64,000 nucleotides of DNA from Roseateles terrae. Lineage in GTDB: Bacteria; Pseudomonadota; Gammaproteobacteria; Burkholderiales; Burkholderiaceae_C. Numbering within the stretch: position 1 is the first letter of the stretch; the number at the start of each line of letters is the position of its first letter. A program made the position numbers and the translations under genes. Below are positions 1-11,363 of the stretch, piece by piece. The stretch is from the NCBI RefSeq assembly GCF_014192155.1, contig NZ_JACHXO010000002.1, positions 310,001-374,000 on the forward strand, read 5' to 3'. The notes under the pieces are model-generated. The model saw nothing but the letters and a program-made list of their open reading frames with translations. It was not told where the DNA came from and ran no database searches.

Positions 1-152
1 TTGTCCAGCTGGCGCTGCCAGGCATGCCGGTCCCCCGTGGGGGTGTCCGACGGCAGGCGAGCGTTGGCCGCAGCCTCGGGCTGTGACGGAGCCGGCGTGA
101 CCGTGTTCACGTCGCGGGGTGGGCTCGAAAGAATGAGATTGAGCAGTCCCAT
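1..152 (-). CDS. Partial hypothetical protein (N-terminal 50 residues)
   Basis: An open frame reads leftward from an ATG at 152 and runs off the window edge. A good ribosome binding site (AGGAG) lies 6 nt upstream of the ATG. The visible residues start MGLLNLILSS and continue into a Pro/Ala/Asp-rich, probably disordered stretch, with no recognisable domain. No function can be assigned. It is transcribed away from the histidine kinase gene that starts at 576. Confidence 0.45.
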   Translation of the reverse strand, partial: MGLLNLILSSPPRDVNTVTPAPSQPEAAANARLPSDTPTGDRHAWQRQLD

Positions 153-575
153 GAGGATCTCCTGGTTGATGACATCGACACCGCACGGGGGCAACGGTGG
201 GAGGTGAAAGCTCAGTCGGGACGGACGGGTGTTCAGTTGCAAACCCGACGGGGCTGTCGATGGAAACTTGATGCAATCGACAGCTCGGCTCGCATCACCG
301 ACCCCGGAGCCACTCGCGCGCTGATGGCGCACCGCTCGCCCACCGCTCCCCCCACCGCTGCTCCGCCGCTGCGCCCCCGCTGCCTCACGGCGGGTGCCGC
401 AGGCTTCAGGGAACTGCCAGGCGCCCTCCTCATCCCCCGACTTCGGTGGAAAACGAGCGGCAATCGCACAAGCAGCAGCATTCGGTGCGCTCTATCGACA
501 GGTCGAGGGAAGTTCCCAACTGCCGCCCCCATCGGAGTTCGGTAGAACCTGCGCCACAAAAGATTGGGAGCCCCC
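153..575. other. 423-bp intergenic region, no supported gene
   Basis: The region lies between a leftward partial gene and a rightward kinase gene, so it should hold two divergent promoters. Long open frames exist on both strands, but their translations are Arg/Pro/Ala-rich, typical of chance frames in GC-rich DNA. I see no convincing -35/-10 pair, operator or hairpin. Confidence 0.4.
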
Positions 576-2411
<1,836 letters not shown>

Positions 2412-2467
2412 CCCCGTCTTGCCCCTGCGGCGGCGCGGGCCCCGCCGCCAGCAGATAATGACGCCCC

Positions 2468-3523
2468 ATGCAGGTGTTTCGCGGCTTTCATCATCCGGGC
2501 ATCGCGCCACAGTGCGCCCTGACCATCGGCAACTTCGACGGCGTCCATCGCGGCCATCAGGCCATGCTGGCGCTGCTGCAATCGGAAGCCCGTCACCGCG
2601 GTCTGCCCACCTGCGTGCTGACCTTCGAGCCGCATCCGCGCGACTTCTTCGCCCACAAGATGGGCCGGCCCGAACTGGCGCCGGCCCGGATTGCGACGCT
2701 GCGCGACAAACTCTCGGAGCTGGAACGCTGCGGCGTGGACCAGGTGGTGGTGCTGCGCTTTGACGAATCGTTGGCCGGGCTGCCGGCCCAGGCGTTCATC
2801 CAGCAGGTGCTGGTGAACGGTCTGGGCGCGCGCTACGTGCTGGTGGGAGACGACTTCCGCTTCGGCGCCAAGCGCCAGGGCGACTACGCCACGCTGGATG
2901 CCGCCGGCCAGCGCCTGGGCTTTGATGTCGCCCGCATGATGAGCTACGAGGTGCACGGACTTCGGGTGTCCAGCTCGGCCGTGCGCGAGTCGCTGCAGCA
3001 GGGGGACCTGGAAGGCGCCGCCCGCCTGCTGGGGCGGCCGTATTCCATCTCCGGCCACGTCATCCACGGGCAGAAGCTGGGCCGGCAGCTGGCCGAATCC
3101 CGGCCCGGTGCCCAGGACGGGTTCCGGACGCTGAACCTGCGCTTTGGCCATGACAAGCCGGCCGCACACGGCATCTTTGCAGTGCGGGTGCACGGGCTGA
3201 CCGCCCCCGACGACGCACCGCTGGACGGCGTGGCGTCGCTGGGCGTGCGCCCCACGGTGGAAGATGCCGGACGGGTGCTGCTGGAGGTCCATGCGCTGGA
3301 CTGGCCGGCCGATCTGGCGGCCCGACTGGGACCGACCGAGGCCTACGGTAAACTCGTCCGCGTGGAACTGCTGCACAAACTGCGTGACGAAGCCCGTTTT
3401 GACGGGCTGGACGCCCTCACCGCCGCGATCTGGGAGGACGTCCGTCAGGCACGTGCGTACTTTGCCCATCAGGCCAGCACCCATGCAGCGGTGCGGCGCC
3501 AGACCACGCGCGACCGAATTTGA
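2468..3523 (+). CDS. ribF: Bifunctional riboflavin kinase/FAD synthetase RibF
   Basis: RibF phosphorylates riboflavin to FMN and adenylylates FMN to FAD in the cytoplasm. At 351 residues it is slightly longer than the usual ~310. The N-terminal nucleotidyltransferase half shows GNFDGVHRGH (residues 21-30) and the SSSAVRESL motif. The C-terminal flavokinase half shows the conserved GVASLGVRPTV region. The gene starts 56 nt after the histidine kinase gene and precedes ileS, the usual proteobacterial ribF-ileS arrangement. The C-terminus, after the conserved DALTAAIWEDVRQAR segment, carries a short extension. Confidence 0.96.
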   Translation: MQVFRGFHHPGIAPQCALTIGNFDGVHRGHQAMLALLQSEARHRGLPTCVLTFEPHPRDFFAHKMGRPELAPARIATLRDKLSELERCGVDQVVVLRFDESLAGLPAQAFIQQVLVNGLGARYVLVGDDFRFGAKRQGDYATLDAAGQRLGFDVARMMSYEVHGLRVSSSAVRESLQQGDLEGAARLLGRPYSISGHVIHGQKLGRQLAESRPGAQDGFRTLNLRFGHDKPAAHGIFAVRVHGLTAPDDAPLDGVASLGVRPTVEDAGRVLLEVHALDWPADLAARLGPTEAYGKLVRVELLHKLRDEARFDGLDALTAAIWEDVRQARAYFAHQASTHAAVRRQTTRDRI

Positions 3524-3659
3524 ATCGCCCGCGTCCGCCGTGCCCCCGGCACCGCGCGGACCCTGGCTTCCTCCCCTGCTCGCGCGCCGACCGCCCCTCG
3601 GACGCGCTTCCCCGCTTCCCGGCGCCCGTGGGCGCCGCTCCTGATTGCCACGCACCTCT

Positions 3660-6554
3660 ATGACCGACGCCGCCGACGCCTCCTCCAACGGTTCCACCGC
3701 TGCCCCGACTGCCGCTCCCACCGCTGCACCCACCGACTATCGGGCCACGCTGAACCTGCCGGACACGACCTTCCCCATGCGCGGGGACCTGCCCAAGCGT
3801 GAGCCGGGCTGGGTGAAGGAATGGGAAGACCAGGGCATCTACAAGAAGCTGCGCGACGCCCGCTGCGGCAAGCCCAAGTTCGTTTTGCATGACGGCCCGC
3901 CGTATGCCAACGGCCAGATCCACATGGGTCATGCGGTCAACAAGATCCTGAAGGACATGATCGTCAAGGCGCGTCAGCTGGAAGGCTTCGACGCGGCCTA
4001 CATCCCCGGCTGGGACTGCCACGGCCTGCCGATCGAGAACCAGATCGAGAAGACCTACGGCCGCGGCCTGCCGCGCGACGAGGTGCAGGCCAAGAGCCGC
4101 GCCTATGCCGCCGAGCAGATCGACCAGCAGCGGGTGGACTTCAAGCGCCTGGGCGTGCTGGGCGACTGGGACCATCCCTACCGCACGATGGATTTCAAGA
4201 ACGAAGCCGGCGAGATCCGCGTGCTCAAGCGGCTGTTCGAGCGCGGTTTTGTCTATCGCGGCCTGAAGCCGGTGTACTGGTGCTTTGACTGCGGCTCGTC
4301 GCTGGCCGAGTTCGAGATCGAATATGCCGACAAGCAGTCGCCGGCCGTGGATGTGGCCTTCCTCAGCGCCGAGCCGCTGAAGCTGGCCGCCGCCTTCGGC
4401 CTGCCGTCGCTGGACAAGGACGCCTTCACCGTCATCTGGACGACGACCCCCTGGACCATCCCGGCCAACCAGGCGTTGAACCTCAACCCTGACCTGCCCT
4501 ACGCGTTGGTGAATACCGAGCGGGGTTACTTTGTGGTGGCCGAAGCGCTGGTCGAGAAGTGCCTGGCACGCTGGGGCATGGAGGGCCAGGTGGTGGCCGT
4601 GACCCCGGGCCGTTCGCTGGAGATGCTGAAGTTCAAGCATCCGCTGTCCCATGTGCATCCCGGCTTCGACCGCGAAAGCCCGGTCTATCTGGCCGACTAC
4701 GCCACCGCCGACGACGGTACCGGCGTGGTGCACTCTGCGCCGGCCTACGGGGTGGACGACTTCAATTCCTGCATCGCCCACGGCATGGCGTTCAAGGACA
4801 TCCTGAATCCGGTGCAGGGCAACGGCGTCTATGAAGCCGAGCTGCCGCTGTTTGGGGGCCAGCACATCTGGAAGGCCAATCCGGTCATTGCCGAAGCGCT
4901 GCAGAACGCCGGCCGTCTGATGGCCCACAGCAAGATCACCCACAGCTATCCGCACTGCTGGCGCCACAAGTCGCCGGTGATCTACCGCGCGGCCGCCCAG
5001 TGGTTCGTGCGCATGGATGAAGGCGAAGGCGTGTTCACGGTCGATAAGGCGCCCAAGACGCTGCGTCAACTGGCGCTGGATGCGATCGACGTGACCAGCT
5101 TCTATCCGGAAAACGGTCGCGCCCGCCTGCACGACATGATCGCCGGCCGGCCCGACTGGTGCATCTCGCGTCAGCGCAGCTGGGGCGTGCCGCTGCCGAT
5201 CTTCCTGCACAAGGACAGCGGCCAGCCGCATCCGAAGACGCTGGAGTTCATCGAACGTGCCGCGCAGCTGGTGGAAGCGGGCGGCATCGAGGCCTGGTCG
5301 AAGCTGGATCCGGCTGAATGGCTGGGTGCCGAAGCCGAGGTCTACTCCAAGGGGCAGGACATCCTCGACGTGTGGTTCGACTCCGGCTCCACCTTCCAGC
5401 ATGTGCTCAAGGGCAGCCATGCCGGTGCAGCGCATGAGACCGGTCCGGAAGCCGACCTGTACCTGGAAGGCCATGACCAGCATCGGGGCTGGTTCCATTC
5501 GTCGCTGCTGATCAGCTGCGCCCTGAACGACCGCGCGCCCTACAAGGGCCTGCTGACCCACGGCTTCACCGTGGACAGCAAGGGTCGCAAGATGAGCAAG
5601 TCGCTGGGCAATGGCGTGGATCCGCAGGAGACCAGCAAGCAGCTGGGCGCCGAGATCATCCGTCTGTGGGTGGCGGCTTCCGATTATTCGGGGGACATCG
5701 CCGGCGACAAGAAGATTCTGGACCGGGTGGTGGACGGCTATCGCCGCATCCGCAACACGCTGCGTTTCCTGCTGGCCAACGTGTCGGACTTCGACGCTGG
5801 CCGCGATGCGGTGCCGCTGGACCAGTTGCTGGAAGCCGACCGGTACGCGCTGGCCCGGGCAGCGCAGTTCCAGGAGGACCTGCTGGCCCACTACCAGCGC
5901 TACGAGTTCCATCCGGTGGTGGCCAAGCTGCAGGTGTATTGCTCGGAAGACCTGGGCGCGTTCTATCTGGACGTGCTGAAGGACCGCCTCTACACCACCG
6001 CACCGGGAAGCCTGGCGCGCCGCTCGGCGCAGACCGCGCTGTGGCACATCACGAATGCGATGCTTCGCTGGATGGCGCCCTTCCTCAGCTTCACGGCGGA
6101 GGAGGCGTGGAAGGTGTTTGCCGGCAAGCAGCCGGGCGACACCCTCTTCACCGAAACCTTCTGGCGCTTTGACGCACCGGCCACCGAGCTGATCGCCAAG
6201 TGGAACCGCATCCATGAGATCCGGGATGCGGTGAACAAGGCCATCGAAGACGTGCGCAGCACTGGCGCCATCGGCGCTTCGCTGCAGGCTGAAGTGACGC
6301 TGGGTGCGAATCCTGACGATCTGGCCCTGCTGCAGAGCCTGGGCGACGATCTGAAGTTCGTGCTGATCACCTCGGCGGCGTCGGTCGTGCCGGCGGAGGC
6401 GCTGACGGTTACGGTGACGCCTTCCACCCACCAGAAGTGCGAGCGCTGCTGGCATTACCGGGCGGATGTGGGCGTGAACCCGGCGCATCCGACGCTGTGC
6501 GGGCGTTGCGAGAGCAACCTGTATGGTGACGGGGAGACGCGTCGGGTGGCCTGA
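3660..6554 (+). CDS. ileS: Isoleucyl-tRNA synthetase
   Basis: A class I aminoacyl-tRNA synthetase of 964 residues that charges tRNA-Ile. The HIGH-type signature HMGH lies near residue 88 and KMSKS at 644-648. The connective editing domain includes [15 protein letters not shown]. The C-terminal zinc finger has CERCW and CGRC pairs. The ATG at 3660 is preferred over a TTG at 3645. The first ~25 residues are an Ala/Thr/Pro-rich extension ahead of the conserved start. It follows ribF and ends at a strong terminator. lspA, its usual downstream neighbour, is about 7 kb away. Confidence 0.98.
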   Translation: MTDAADASSNGSTAAPTAAPTAAPTDYRATLNLPDTTFPMRGDLPKREPGWVKEWEDQGIYKKLRDARCGKPKFVLHDGPPYANGQIHMGHAVNKILKDMIVKARQLEGFDAAYIPGWDCHGLPIENQIEKTYGRGLPRDEVQAKSRAYAAEQIDQQRVDFKRLGVLGDWDHPYRTMDFKNEAGEIRVLKRLFERGFVYRGLKPVYWCFDCGSSLAEFEIEYADKQSPAVDVAFLSAEPLKLAAAFGLPSLDKDAFTVIWTTTPWTIPANQALNLNPDLPYALVNTERGYFVVAEALVEKCLARWGMEGQVVAVTPGRSLEMLKFKHPLSHVHPGFDRESPVYLADYATADDGTGVVHSAPAYGVDDFNSCIAHGMAFKDILNPVQGNGVYEAELPLFGGQHIWKANPVIAEALQNAGRLMAHSKITHSYPHCWRHKSPVIYRAAAQWFVRMDEGEGVFTVDKAPKTLRQLALDAIDVTSFYPENGRARLHDMIAGRPDWCISRQRSWGVPLPIFLHKDSGQPHPKTLEFIERAAQLVEAGGIEAWSKLDPAEWLGAEAEVYSKGQDILDVWFDSGSTFQHVLKGSHAGAAHETGPEADLYLEGHDQHRGWFHSSLLISCALNDRAPYKGLLTHGFTVDSKGRKMSKSLGNGVDPQETSKQLGAEIIRLWVAASDYSGDIAGDKKILDRVVDGYRRIRNTLRFLLANVSDFDAGRDAVPLDQLLEADRYALARAAQFQEDLLAHYQRYEFHPVVAKLQVYCSEDLGAFYLDVLKDRLYTTAPGSLARRSAQTALWHITNAMLRWMAPFLSFTAEEAWKVFAGKQPGDTLFTETFWRFDAPATELIAKWNRIHEIRDAVNKAIEDVRSTGAIGASLQAEVTLGANPDDLALLQSLGDDLKFVLITSAASVVPAEALTVTVTPSTHQKCERCWHYRADVGVNPAHPTLCGRCESNLYGDGETRRVA

Positions 6555-6573
6555 GGCCGATTGAGTCGACGTG

Positions 6574-6605
6574 AAAGGGGCGTGCCGGGCACGCCCCTTT
6601 TTTCA
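6574..6605. terminator. Intrinsic terminator, probably bidirectional, after ileS
   Basis: A near-perfect hairpin with arms AAAGGGGCGTGCC and GGCACGCCCCTTT is followed by a T run to 6603. The reverse strand also shows a T tract after the same stem. It lies between the convergent ends of ileS (6554) and the isomerase gene (6603) and overlaps the stop codon of the latter. Confidence 0.88.
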
Positions 6606-7436
6606 TGGCGCGTTCATTGTTGCTTCCGGCCTCCAGGGCCGCAGCCAGTCGAGCCCAGCAGACGTGCCACCGGCAGCAGCGTCCCGGCTGGGCCGGTATT
6701 CACAGCCGACCCAGCCGGACCAGCCGGTGTCGGCACTGAGTTCATCGATCAACGCCAAGGCTGCGGCGGCGGGCAGCTCGCCCTGATCGGGTTCGCAACG
6801 GCTCGGGACGCCGGCGATCTGGAAGTGCCCCACCTGACCGGTGGGCAGCCAGTGCCGGATCTGTGCCAGCACGTCGCCTTCGGTGCGCTGGCAGTGGTAG
6901 AGGTCCATCTGCACCTTCAGGCGCGGCGAGCCGATGCGGGCTGCCACTGCATGCGCCTGCGCCTGTTCGGTCAGCAGGTAGCCGGGCATGTCGTGCGCAT
7001 TGATGGGCTCGATCATCAGCGTCAGACCGCTGCCCTGCGTGGCCTCCAGGGCCCAGCGCAGGCGTTCTTCGTAGACGGCCCAGGCGGTGGCCAGGTGGGC
7101 ACCGGGCGCGGGGCAGCCGGCGAGGATGTGCAGACGCGGGCATGCCAGCGCCTGGGCCCAGTCAGCGCCCAGCTGTATGGAAAGGCGGAAGTCCGCCTCG
7201 CGCTCCGGCAGTGAGGCCAGGCCGCGTTCGCCGGCGGCCCAGTCGCCGGAGGGGGCGTTCATAAGCACCAGATGCATCAGGGCCTCATTGAGACGGTCCT
7301 GCAGCACCCGCAGGGGCCGGTCATAGGGGAACGTGCATTCGACCGCCGTGAAGCCATCCCGCGCGGCAGCGGCGATGCGATCCAGGAACGGCAGATCGGG
7401 ATACAGCCAGGAGATGTTGGCGGCGAACTGAGGCAT
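6603..7436 (-). CDS. Hydroxypyruvate isomerase-like protein (Hyi/OtnI family)
   Basis: A 277-residue TIM-barrel protein of the sugar isomerase (AP endonuclease 2-like) superfamily. Hyi interconverts hydroxypyruvate and tartronate semialdehyde; the related OtnI acts on 2-oxo-tetronate. The start MPQFAANISWLYPDLPFLDR matches the family. Metal and catalytic glutamates sit in MIEPIN and near the C-terminus in GCEYRP, and HILAG is the conserved fourth strand. No tartronate semialdehyde reductase or glyoxylate carboligase lies beside it, so the precise substrate is open. It stands alone, convergent with ileS. Confidence 0.85.
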   Translation of the reverse strand: MPQFAANISWLYPDLPFLDRIAAAARDGFTAVECTFPYDRPLRVLQDRLNEALMHLVLMNAPSGDWAAGERGLASLPEREADFRLSIQLGADWAQALACPRLHILAGCPAPGAHLATAWAVYEERLRWALEATQGSGLTLMIEPINAHDMPGYLLTEQAQAHAVAARIGSPRLKVQMDLYHCQRTEGDVLAQIRHWLPTGQVGHFQIAGVPSRCEPDQGELPAAAALALIDELSADTGWSGWVGCEYRPSRDAAAGGTSAGLDWLRPWRPEATMNAP

Positions 7437-7521
7437 GGCAATGAAGTCCGTTGAACGTCAACAGGAGGCGAAGGAGCCCCTCTGTGGCGCCTGGGCAGAC
7501 TTCAGTTTCCAACATCTCGGG

Positions 7522-7540
7522 CGCCGCGCGTAGCGCGGCG
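7522..7540. repeat. Perfect GC-rich inverted repeat
   Basis: CGCCGCGC-GTA-GCGCGGCG is a perfect 8-bp stem with a 3-nt loop. It lies between the leftward isomerase gene and the rightward unknown gene at 7704. No T tract follows, so it is not a standard terminator. It may be a hairpin in a leader or a regulator site; there is no direct evidence of function. Confidence 0.4.
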
Positions 7541-7703
7541 AGTGAGACCGCGTCCCGGCGTGGCATCAAGCGCCCTTTCGAGGGAGATCGATCCAGGCTT
7601 TGCACAAGATCAATTCTTCGATTTGCAGCTGCAGATCGTCGTCGAACCCGTACCCCTGATGGTGCCAAGCATGTACTGACGCCTGTGCCGGCCGTGACAG
7701 CCG

Positions 7704-8603
7704 ATGGAGACTCAGGAGCGCAGCTTGGATCTACTGACAACAATTACTTGGATTCTGACGTTGACAGTGTGCATGGCCGTCGGGGCGCTTGCGGGCTGCG
7801 TCGGCTACCGTCTGGCGCTGCGAAGCCGCGCAACCCACGTACCAGGGTTCAAAGACACTCGTCTTTGGCAACCTTCCCGTCTTGAGCACCGCTGGTTCAA
7901 CAGCACCACCATCCTGGTGGATCGGCAGGGGGTGGACGTAGAGAGCATTCTCGGCGTTGCTCTGGACGACGAGCAGATCAAGCTGCTCTCCGGTGCTCCG
8001 TCCGGTTCGACTGTGACGCTCGAATATCGCGGTGCTGCGGATTGGGCTCGACATCACACGGGCACTGACCAGCCACCGCCTGGCCTTTACTTCTTCGTCA
8101 GGGGGCCCTGCCTCGTCCCTCATGGAAGCAATGTCGTCGGCTTGTACTGCGATCACCAGGGCGCGGCCGGTCTATATCTCAAGGACATCCTGCTGAGTGA
8201 AGCCATGCCGGCGGGCGCGGCGGGTCGCATGCTGATCCGGATGGCCCGCGCAGGGGCCGCTCTCGGGGTTCAAGAATTGAGGCTGCTCGCTGCGGGAGGG
8301 AGGAACTGGCCGAACTGGAACGGCACTGAACGATGGAAGGGCTACGCTGCTTGGCCGGCCTACGGTTTCAACATGCCCCTTCTGGCCGAGACCTTGGACA
8401 TCATTCACCAATTCCCGCACCACCCTGCCGACCTCACCCGTTGCTACACTGTGCGCGACGTACTTGCGAAGCCGGACGGCGCCTTGTTCTGGCGTCTCGC
8501 GGGGGACGGATGGTTCATGACCTTCGATCTCTCAAGTGACAAGACCGTTTCGGTCCAGACACTGCTTGCAAAAACGCAAATGAAGGAAGCATCAGCATGC
8601 TGA
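7704..8603 (+). CDS. Hypothetical membrane-anchored protein, possible GNAT-like fold
   Basis: A 299-residue protein I cannot assign to a named family. One membrane helix lies at about residues 12-36 (ITWILTLTVCMAVGALAGCVGY); the rest looks soluble. Residues about 150-235 have a pattern reminiscent of GNAT acetyltransferases: a strand, then a Gly/Ala-rich helix (PAGAAGRMLIRMARAGAALG), a strand, and a WPAYGF motif. The C-terminal part (FWRLAGDGWFMTFDLSSD) has no parallel I recognise. A TTG at 7725 preceded by AGGAG is an alternative start that would shorten it by seven residues. The stop overlaps the next small gene. Base composition looks less GC-rich than neighbours, which hints at acquisition. 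Confidence 0.6.
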   Translation: METQERSLDLLTTITWILTLTVCMAVGALAGCVGYRLALRSRATHVPGFKDTRLWQPSRLEHRWFNSTTILVDRQGVDVESILGVALDDEQIKLLSGAPSGSTVTLEYRGAADWARHHTGTDQPPPGLYFFVRGPCLVPHGSNVVGLYCDHQGAAGLYLKDILLSEAMPAGAAGRMLIRMARAGAALGVQELRLLAAGGRNWPNWNGTERWKGYAAWPAYGFNMPLLAETLDIIHQFPHHPADLTRCYTVRDVLAKPDGALFWRLAGDGWFMTFDLSSDKTVSVQTLLAKTQMKEASAC

Positions 8604-8809
8604 GGTTCAAGACACCGATTGAGGCACTGCTCAAGCAGATACGCAAGGCGCGCGAAGCGGCTCCCTCGAGACCCTCCGGGAAGATCGTTTTCAACAGGCT
8701 CCGCATGGAAAGTGCACCGCCCTGGAATGCTGCGCCAGCCCCTGCCGAGCTTGCGGCGGTGACCGGCAGCCTCGGGCCTTTTCCCGAATTGCGAGACAAG
8801 GATCTTTGA
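8597..8809 (+). CDS. Small hypothetical protein coupled to the preceding gene
   Basis: A 70-residue basic protein starting MLRFKTPIEALLKQIRKARE. Its ATG overlaps the end of the upstream gene by 7 nt, and an internal AAGGAAG ribosome site stands about 8 nt before it, a typical translational-coupling layout. The N-terminal 22 residues look like an amphipathic, Lys/Arg-rich helix; the rest is Pro/Ala-rich and probably disordered. No family is recognised. The overlap suggests that the two proteins work together. Confidence 0.55.
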   Translation: MLRFKTPIEALLKQIRKAREAAPSRPSGKIVFNRLRMESAPPWNAAPAPAELAAVTGSLGPFPELRDKDL

Positions 8810-8837
8810 CGGTCAAAGACCGGTCAGAAGTCTCCAA

Positions 8838-8866
8838 TAAAAACGGCGGGGAGACCCCGCCGTTGT
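8838..8866. terminator. Intrinsic terminator for the yjiX-cstA operon
   Basis: A perfect 10-bp stem (AACGGCGGGG / CCCCGCCGTT) with an AGA loop occupies 8842-8864. On the minus strand the stem is followed by a TTTTTATT run, as expected for the end of the leftward yjiX transcript. It also lies 3' of the rightward small gene and may stop both. Confidence 0.85.
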
Positions 8867-8870
8867 CACG

Positions 8871-9077
8871 TCAGCAGCAACGCCCGGTGCCGCTGTTGAA
8901 TCGCGCCTCCTGCCGCTGTCGGAAGAACTCCTCGTAGTTCAGGGGCGCCTGATCCGGATGGGTGCGCGCCATGTGCGCGAGGTAGGCGCCGTAGTCGGCC
9001 CCCACCATCTGCTGGTGCACACCGCGCGCCATGTAGCGCCCGGCTTGCAACCATTGAGCAGCGGCCTGACGAAGCAT
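8871..9077 (-). CDS. YbdD/YjiX family protein (CstA partner)
   Basis: A 68-residue protein with the conserved YbdD/YjiX pattern: GVHQQMVGADYGAYLAHM, then HPDQAPLNYEEFFRQRQEARF and a C-terminal RCC. These small proteins are almost always encoded directly after cstA-type transporters, as here: its ATG lies 2 nt beyond the cstA stop. Their biochemical role is not established. The ATG at 9077 fits both the family length and the operon spacing; an upstream in-frame ATG would run deep into cstA. Confidence 0.88.
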   Translation of the reverse strand: MLRQAAAQWLQAGRYMARGVHQQMVGADYGAYLAHMARTHPDQAPLNYEEFFRQRQEARFNSGTGRCC

Positions 9078-9079
9078 GA

Positions 9080-11158
9080 TCAGGCGTGGCCGGTGGCCGT
9101 GGCGCCCGCGGGCAGCGGCTCGAACGGCGTTTCCTGCACCGTCGGCCGACGCTCGGCGCGTGCCTTGAAGATGGCCTTCACGCTGTAGACCAGCACGCTG
9201 ACCACCACGAACATGAACACGGCGCACAGGGCGGCATCCAGCCGGTCATTGAAGATCACCCGCTCCATCGCCTCCAGGCTCTTGGCCGGTGCCAGCACCT
9301 GACCCGCAGCCAGGGAGTCCGCATACTTCTGCGCATGGGCCAGGAAGCCGACCTTCGGATCGTCACTGAAGATCTTCAGCCAGCCCGCCGTCATCGTGCA
9401 GATCAGCAGCCAGCCCGCCGGCAGGATCGTCGTCCACGCGTAACGGTCCTTCTTCATCTTGTAGAGCACCACCGTACCCAGCAGCAGCGCCACCGCCGCC
9501 AGCATCTGGTTGGCAATGCCAAACAGCGGCCACAGCGTGTTAATGCCGCCCAGCGGGTCCACCACCCCCTGATAGAGGAAGTAGCCCCAGGCCGCCACGC
9601 ACAGGCCGGTGGCGATCAGGTTGGCCGGCAGCGAGTCGGTGCGCTTGAGGGCCGGCACAAAGGTGCCCAGCAGGTCCTGCAGCATGAAGCGGCCCGCACG
9701 CGTGCCGGCGTCCACGGCAGTCAGGATGAAGAGCGCCTCGAACAGGATGGCGAAGTGATACCAGAAGGCCATCATCGCCTTGCCGCCCACCACCTGATGC
9801 AGGATGTGGGCCATGCCGACAGCCAGGGTCGGGGCGCCACCGGCGCGGGCCAGAATGGTGTTCTCACCCACGTCCTTGGCGGTCTGCACCAGCATCTCGG
9901 GCGTGATCACGAAGCCCCAGGTGGAGAGCGTCGCCGCCACTGCATCCGGGGTCTTGCCCACCAGGGCTGCCGGGCTGTTCATCGCGAAATACACGCCGGG
10001 CTCGATGCAGGACGCCGCCACCAGCGCCATGACCGCCACGAACGACTCGGCCAGCATGCCGCCGTAACCGATGAAGCGGGCGTTGACCTCGTTGTCCAGC
10101 ATCTTGGGCGTGGTGCCCGAGGAGATCAGCGCATGGAAGCCGGACACCGCGCCGCAGGCGATGGTGATGAAGAGGAAGGGGAACAGATTGCCCGCCCACA
10201 CCGGGCCATTGCCGGCCGCAAACTTGGTGAACGCCGGCATCTGCAGCGGCGGCGCCACAACCACGATGCCGATGGCCAGCGCGATGATCGTGCCGATCTT
10301 CAGGAAGGTGGAGAGGTAGTCACGCGGGGCCAGCAGCAGCCACACCGGAATGGAGGCCGCCACGAAGCCGTAGCCGATCAGCATCCAGGTCAGGGCCTTG
10401 CCGTCGTAGGTGAACAGCGGTGCCCAGGTGGGGCTCTCATGCACCCACTGGCCGCCCATGATGGCCAGCATCAGCAGCACGAAGCCGATGATGGAGACCT
10501 CCCCGATGCGGCCGGGGCGGATGTAGCGCAGGTAGACGCCCATGAACAGCGCCACCGGAATCGTTGCTGCCACGGTGAAGGTGCCCCAGGGCGAATCGGC
10601 CAGGGCCTTCACCACGATCAAGGCCAGCACCGCCAGGATGATGATCATGATCATGAAGGCGCCGAACAGTGCAATCACGCCGGGCACCGTGCCCATCTCC
10701 TGCTTCACCAGGTCGCCCAGCGAGCGGCCGTCGCGACGGGTGGAGATGAACAGCACGATGAAGTCCTGCACCGCACCGGCGAAGATCACGCCGGCCAGGA
10801 TCCACAGCAGCCCCGGCAAATAGCCCATCTGCGCGGCCAGCACCGGACCGACCAGCGGACCCGCGCCAGCGATGGCGGCGAAGTGGTGGCCGTACAGCAC
10901 GTAACGATGGGTCGGCACATAGTCCAGGCCATCGTTGTATTTCCAGGCCGGGGTCTGGCGGTTGGGGTCCAGGCCCATCACCTTCGTCGCCAGGAACAGG
11001 CTGTAGTAGCGGTAGCCGATGAGGTAGACGCACAAGGCGGCCACAACGACCCAGAGGGCACTGACGGCTTCGCCGCGCGCCAGCGCCACGGTGGCCAATG
11101 CCACCGCCCCGAGAACAGCCACGCCCGCCCAGGCGAGGTGGCGACTCCAGTTGGACAT
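9080..11158 (-). CDS. cstA: CstA family carbon-starvation/pyruvate transporter
   Basis: A 692-residue polytopic inner-membrane protein with many hydrophobic helices. Family landmarks include the N-terminal NDGLDYVPT and the YGHHFAAIAGAGPLVGPVLAA stretch, followed by GVIFAGAVQDFIVLF. E. coli members (CstA, BtsT) import peptides or pyruvate; which substrate applies here cannot be read from sequence. The ATG has an AAGGAGA ribosome site. yjiX follows immediately, and a Cache-sensor kinase/regulator pair lies upstream, suggesting substrate-induced expression. Confidence 0.94.
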   Translation of the reverse strand: MSNWSRHLAWAGVAVLGAVALATVALARGEAVSALWVVVAALCVYLIGYRYYSLFLATKVMGLDPNRQTPAWKYNDGLDYVPTHRYVLYGHHFAAIAGAGPLVGPVLAAQMGYLPGLLWILAGVIFAGAVQDFIVLFISTRRDGRSLGDLVKQEMGTVPGVIALFGAFMIMIIILAVLALIVVKALADSPWGTFTVAATIPVALFMGVYLRYIRPGRIGEVSIIGFVLLMLAIMGGQWVHESPTWAPLFTYDGKALTWMLIGYGFVAASIPVWLLLAPRDYLSTFLKIGTIIALAIGIVVVAPPLQMPAFTKFAAGNGPVWAGNLFPFLFITIACGAVSGFHALISSGTTPKMLDNEVNARFIGYGGMLAESFVAVMALVAASCIEPGVYFAMNSPAALVGKTPDAVAATLSTWGFVITPEMLVQTAKDVGENTILARAGGAPTLAVGMAHILHQVVGGKAMMAFWYHFAILFEALFILTAVDAGTRAGRFMLQDLLGTFVPALKRTDSLPANLIATGLCVAAWGYFLYQGVVDPLGGINTLWPLFGIANQMLAAVALLLGTVVLYKMKKDRYAWTTILPAGWLLICTMTAGWLKIFSDDPKVGFLAHAQKYADSLAAGQVLAPAKSLEAMERVIFNDRLDAALCAVFMFVVVSVLVYSVKAIFKARAERRPTVQETPFEPLPAGATATGHA

Positions 11159-11263
11159 GATGTCTCCTTATTGGGTGCGGCCGGACCGGCGCGCACGCTG
11201 TATGTCAGGCGGGCAGTTTCGGTGCCTGACCGGTTTGGAACATCCGTCTGTTGGACTAGTGGA

Positions 11264-11283
11264 ACGACGTAGGACCACGTAGG
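11264..11283. promoter_or_regulatory. Tandem 10-bp direct repeat upstream of cstA (candidate operator)
   Basis: ACGACGTAGG and ACCACGTAGG, which differ at one base, lie head to tail at exactly 10-bp spacing, one helical turn. They sit 106-125 bp upstream of the cstA ATG and about 80 bp beyond the end of the response regulator gene. Position and periodicity suit a binding site for the adjacent NarL-type regulator; this is inference. Confidence 0.4.
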
Positions 11284-11363
11284 GAATAACCCGGGCCACT
11301 CAATGTGAGTCGGTCGGCCCGAGTCGTCCGGGGGAAGATGCGTGGGGGCCGATCCGGTCGGGG

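Noticed and set aside
3417-6488. A 1023-codon open frame on the minus strand opposite ileS
   Set aside because: Its translation is His/Arg/Gln-rich with no domain and lies antisense to an intact ileS; it is a GC-bias shadow.
9086-11272. A 728-codon plus-strand frame opposite cstA
   Set aside because: Low-complexity His/Gln/Arg-rich translation, antisense to a clear transporter gene.
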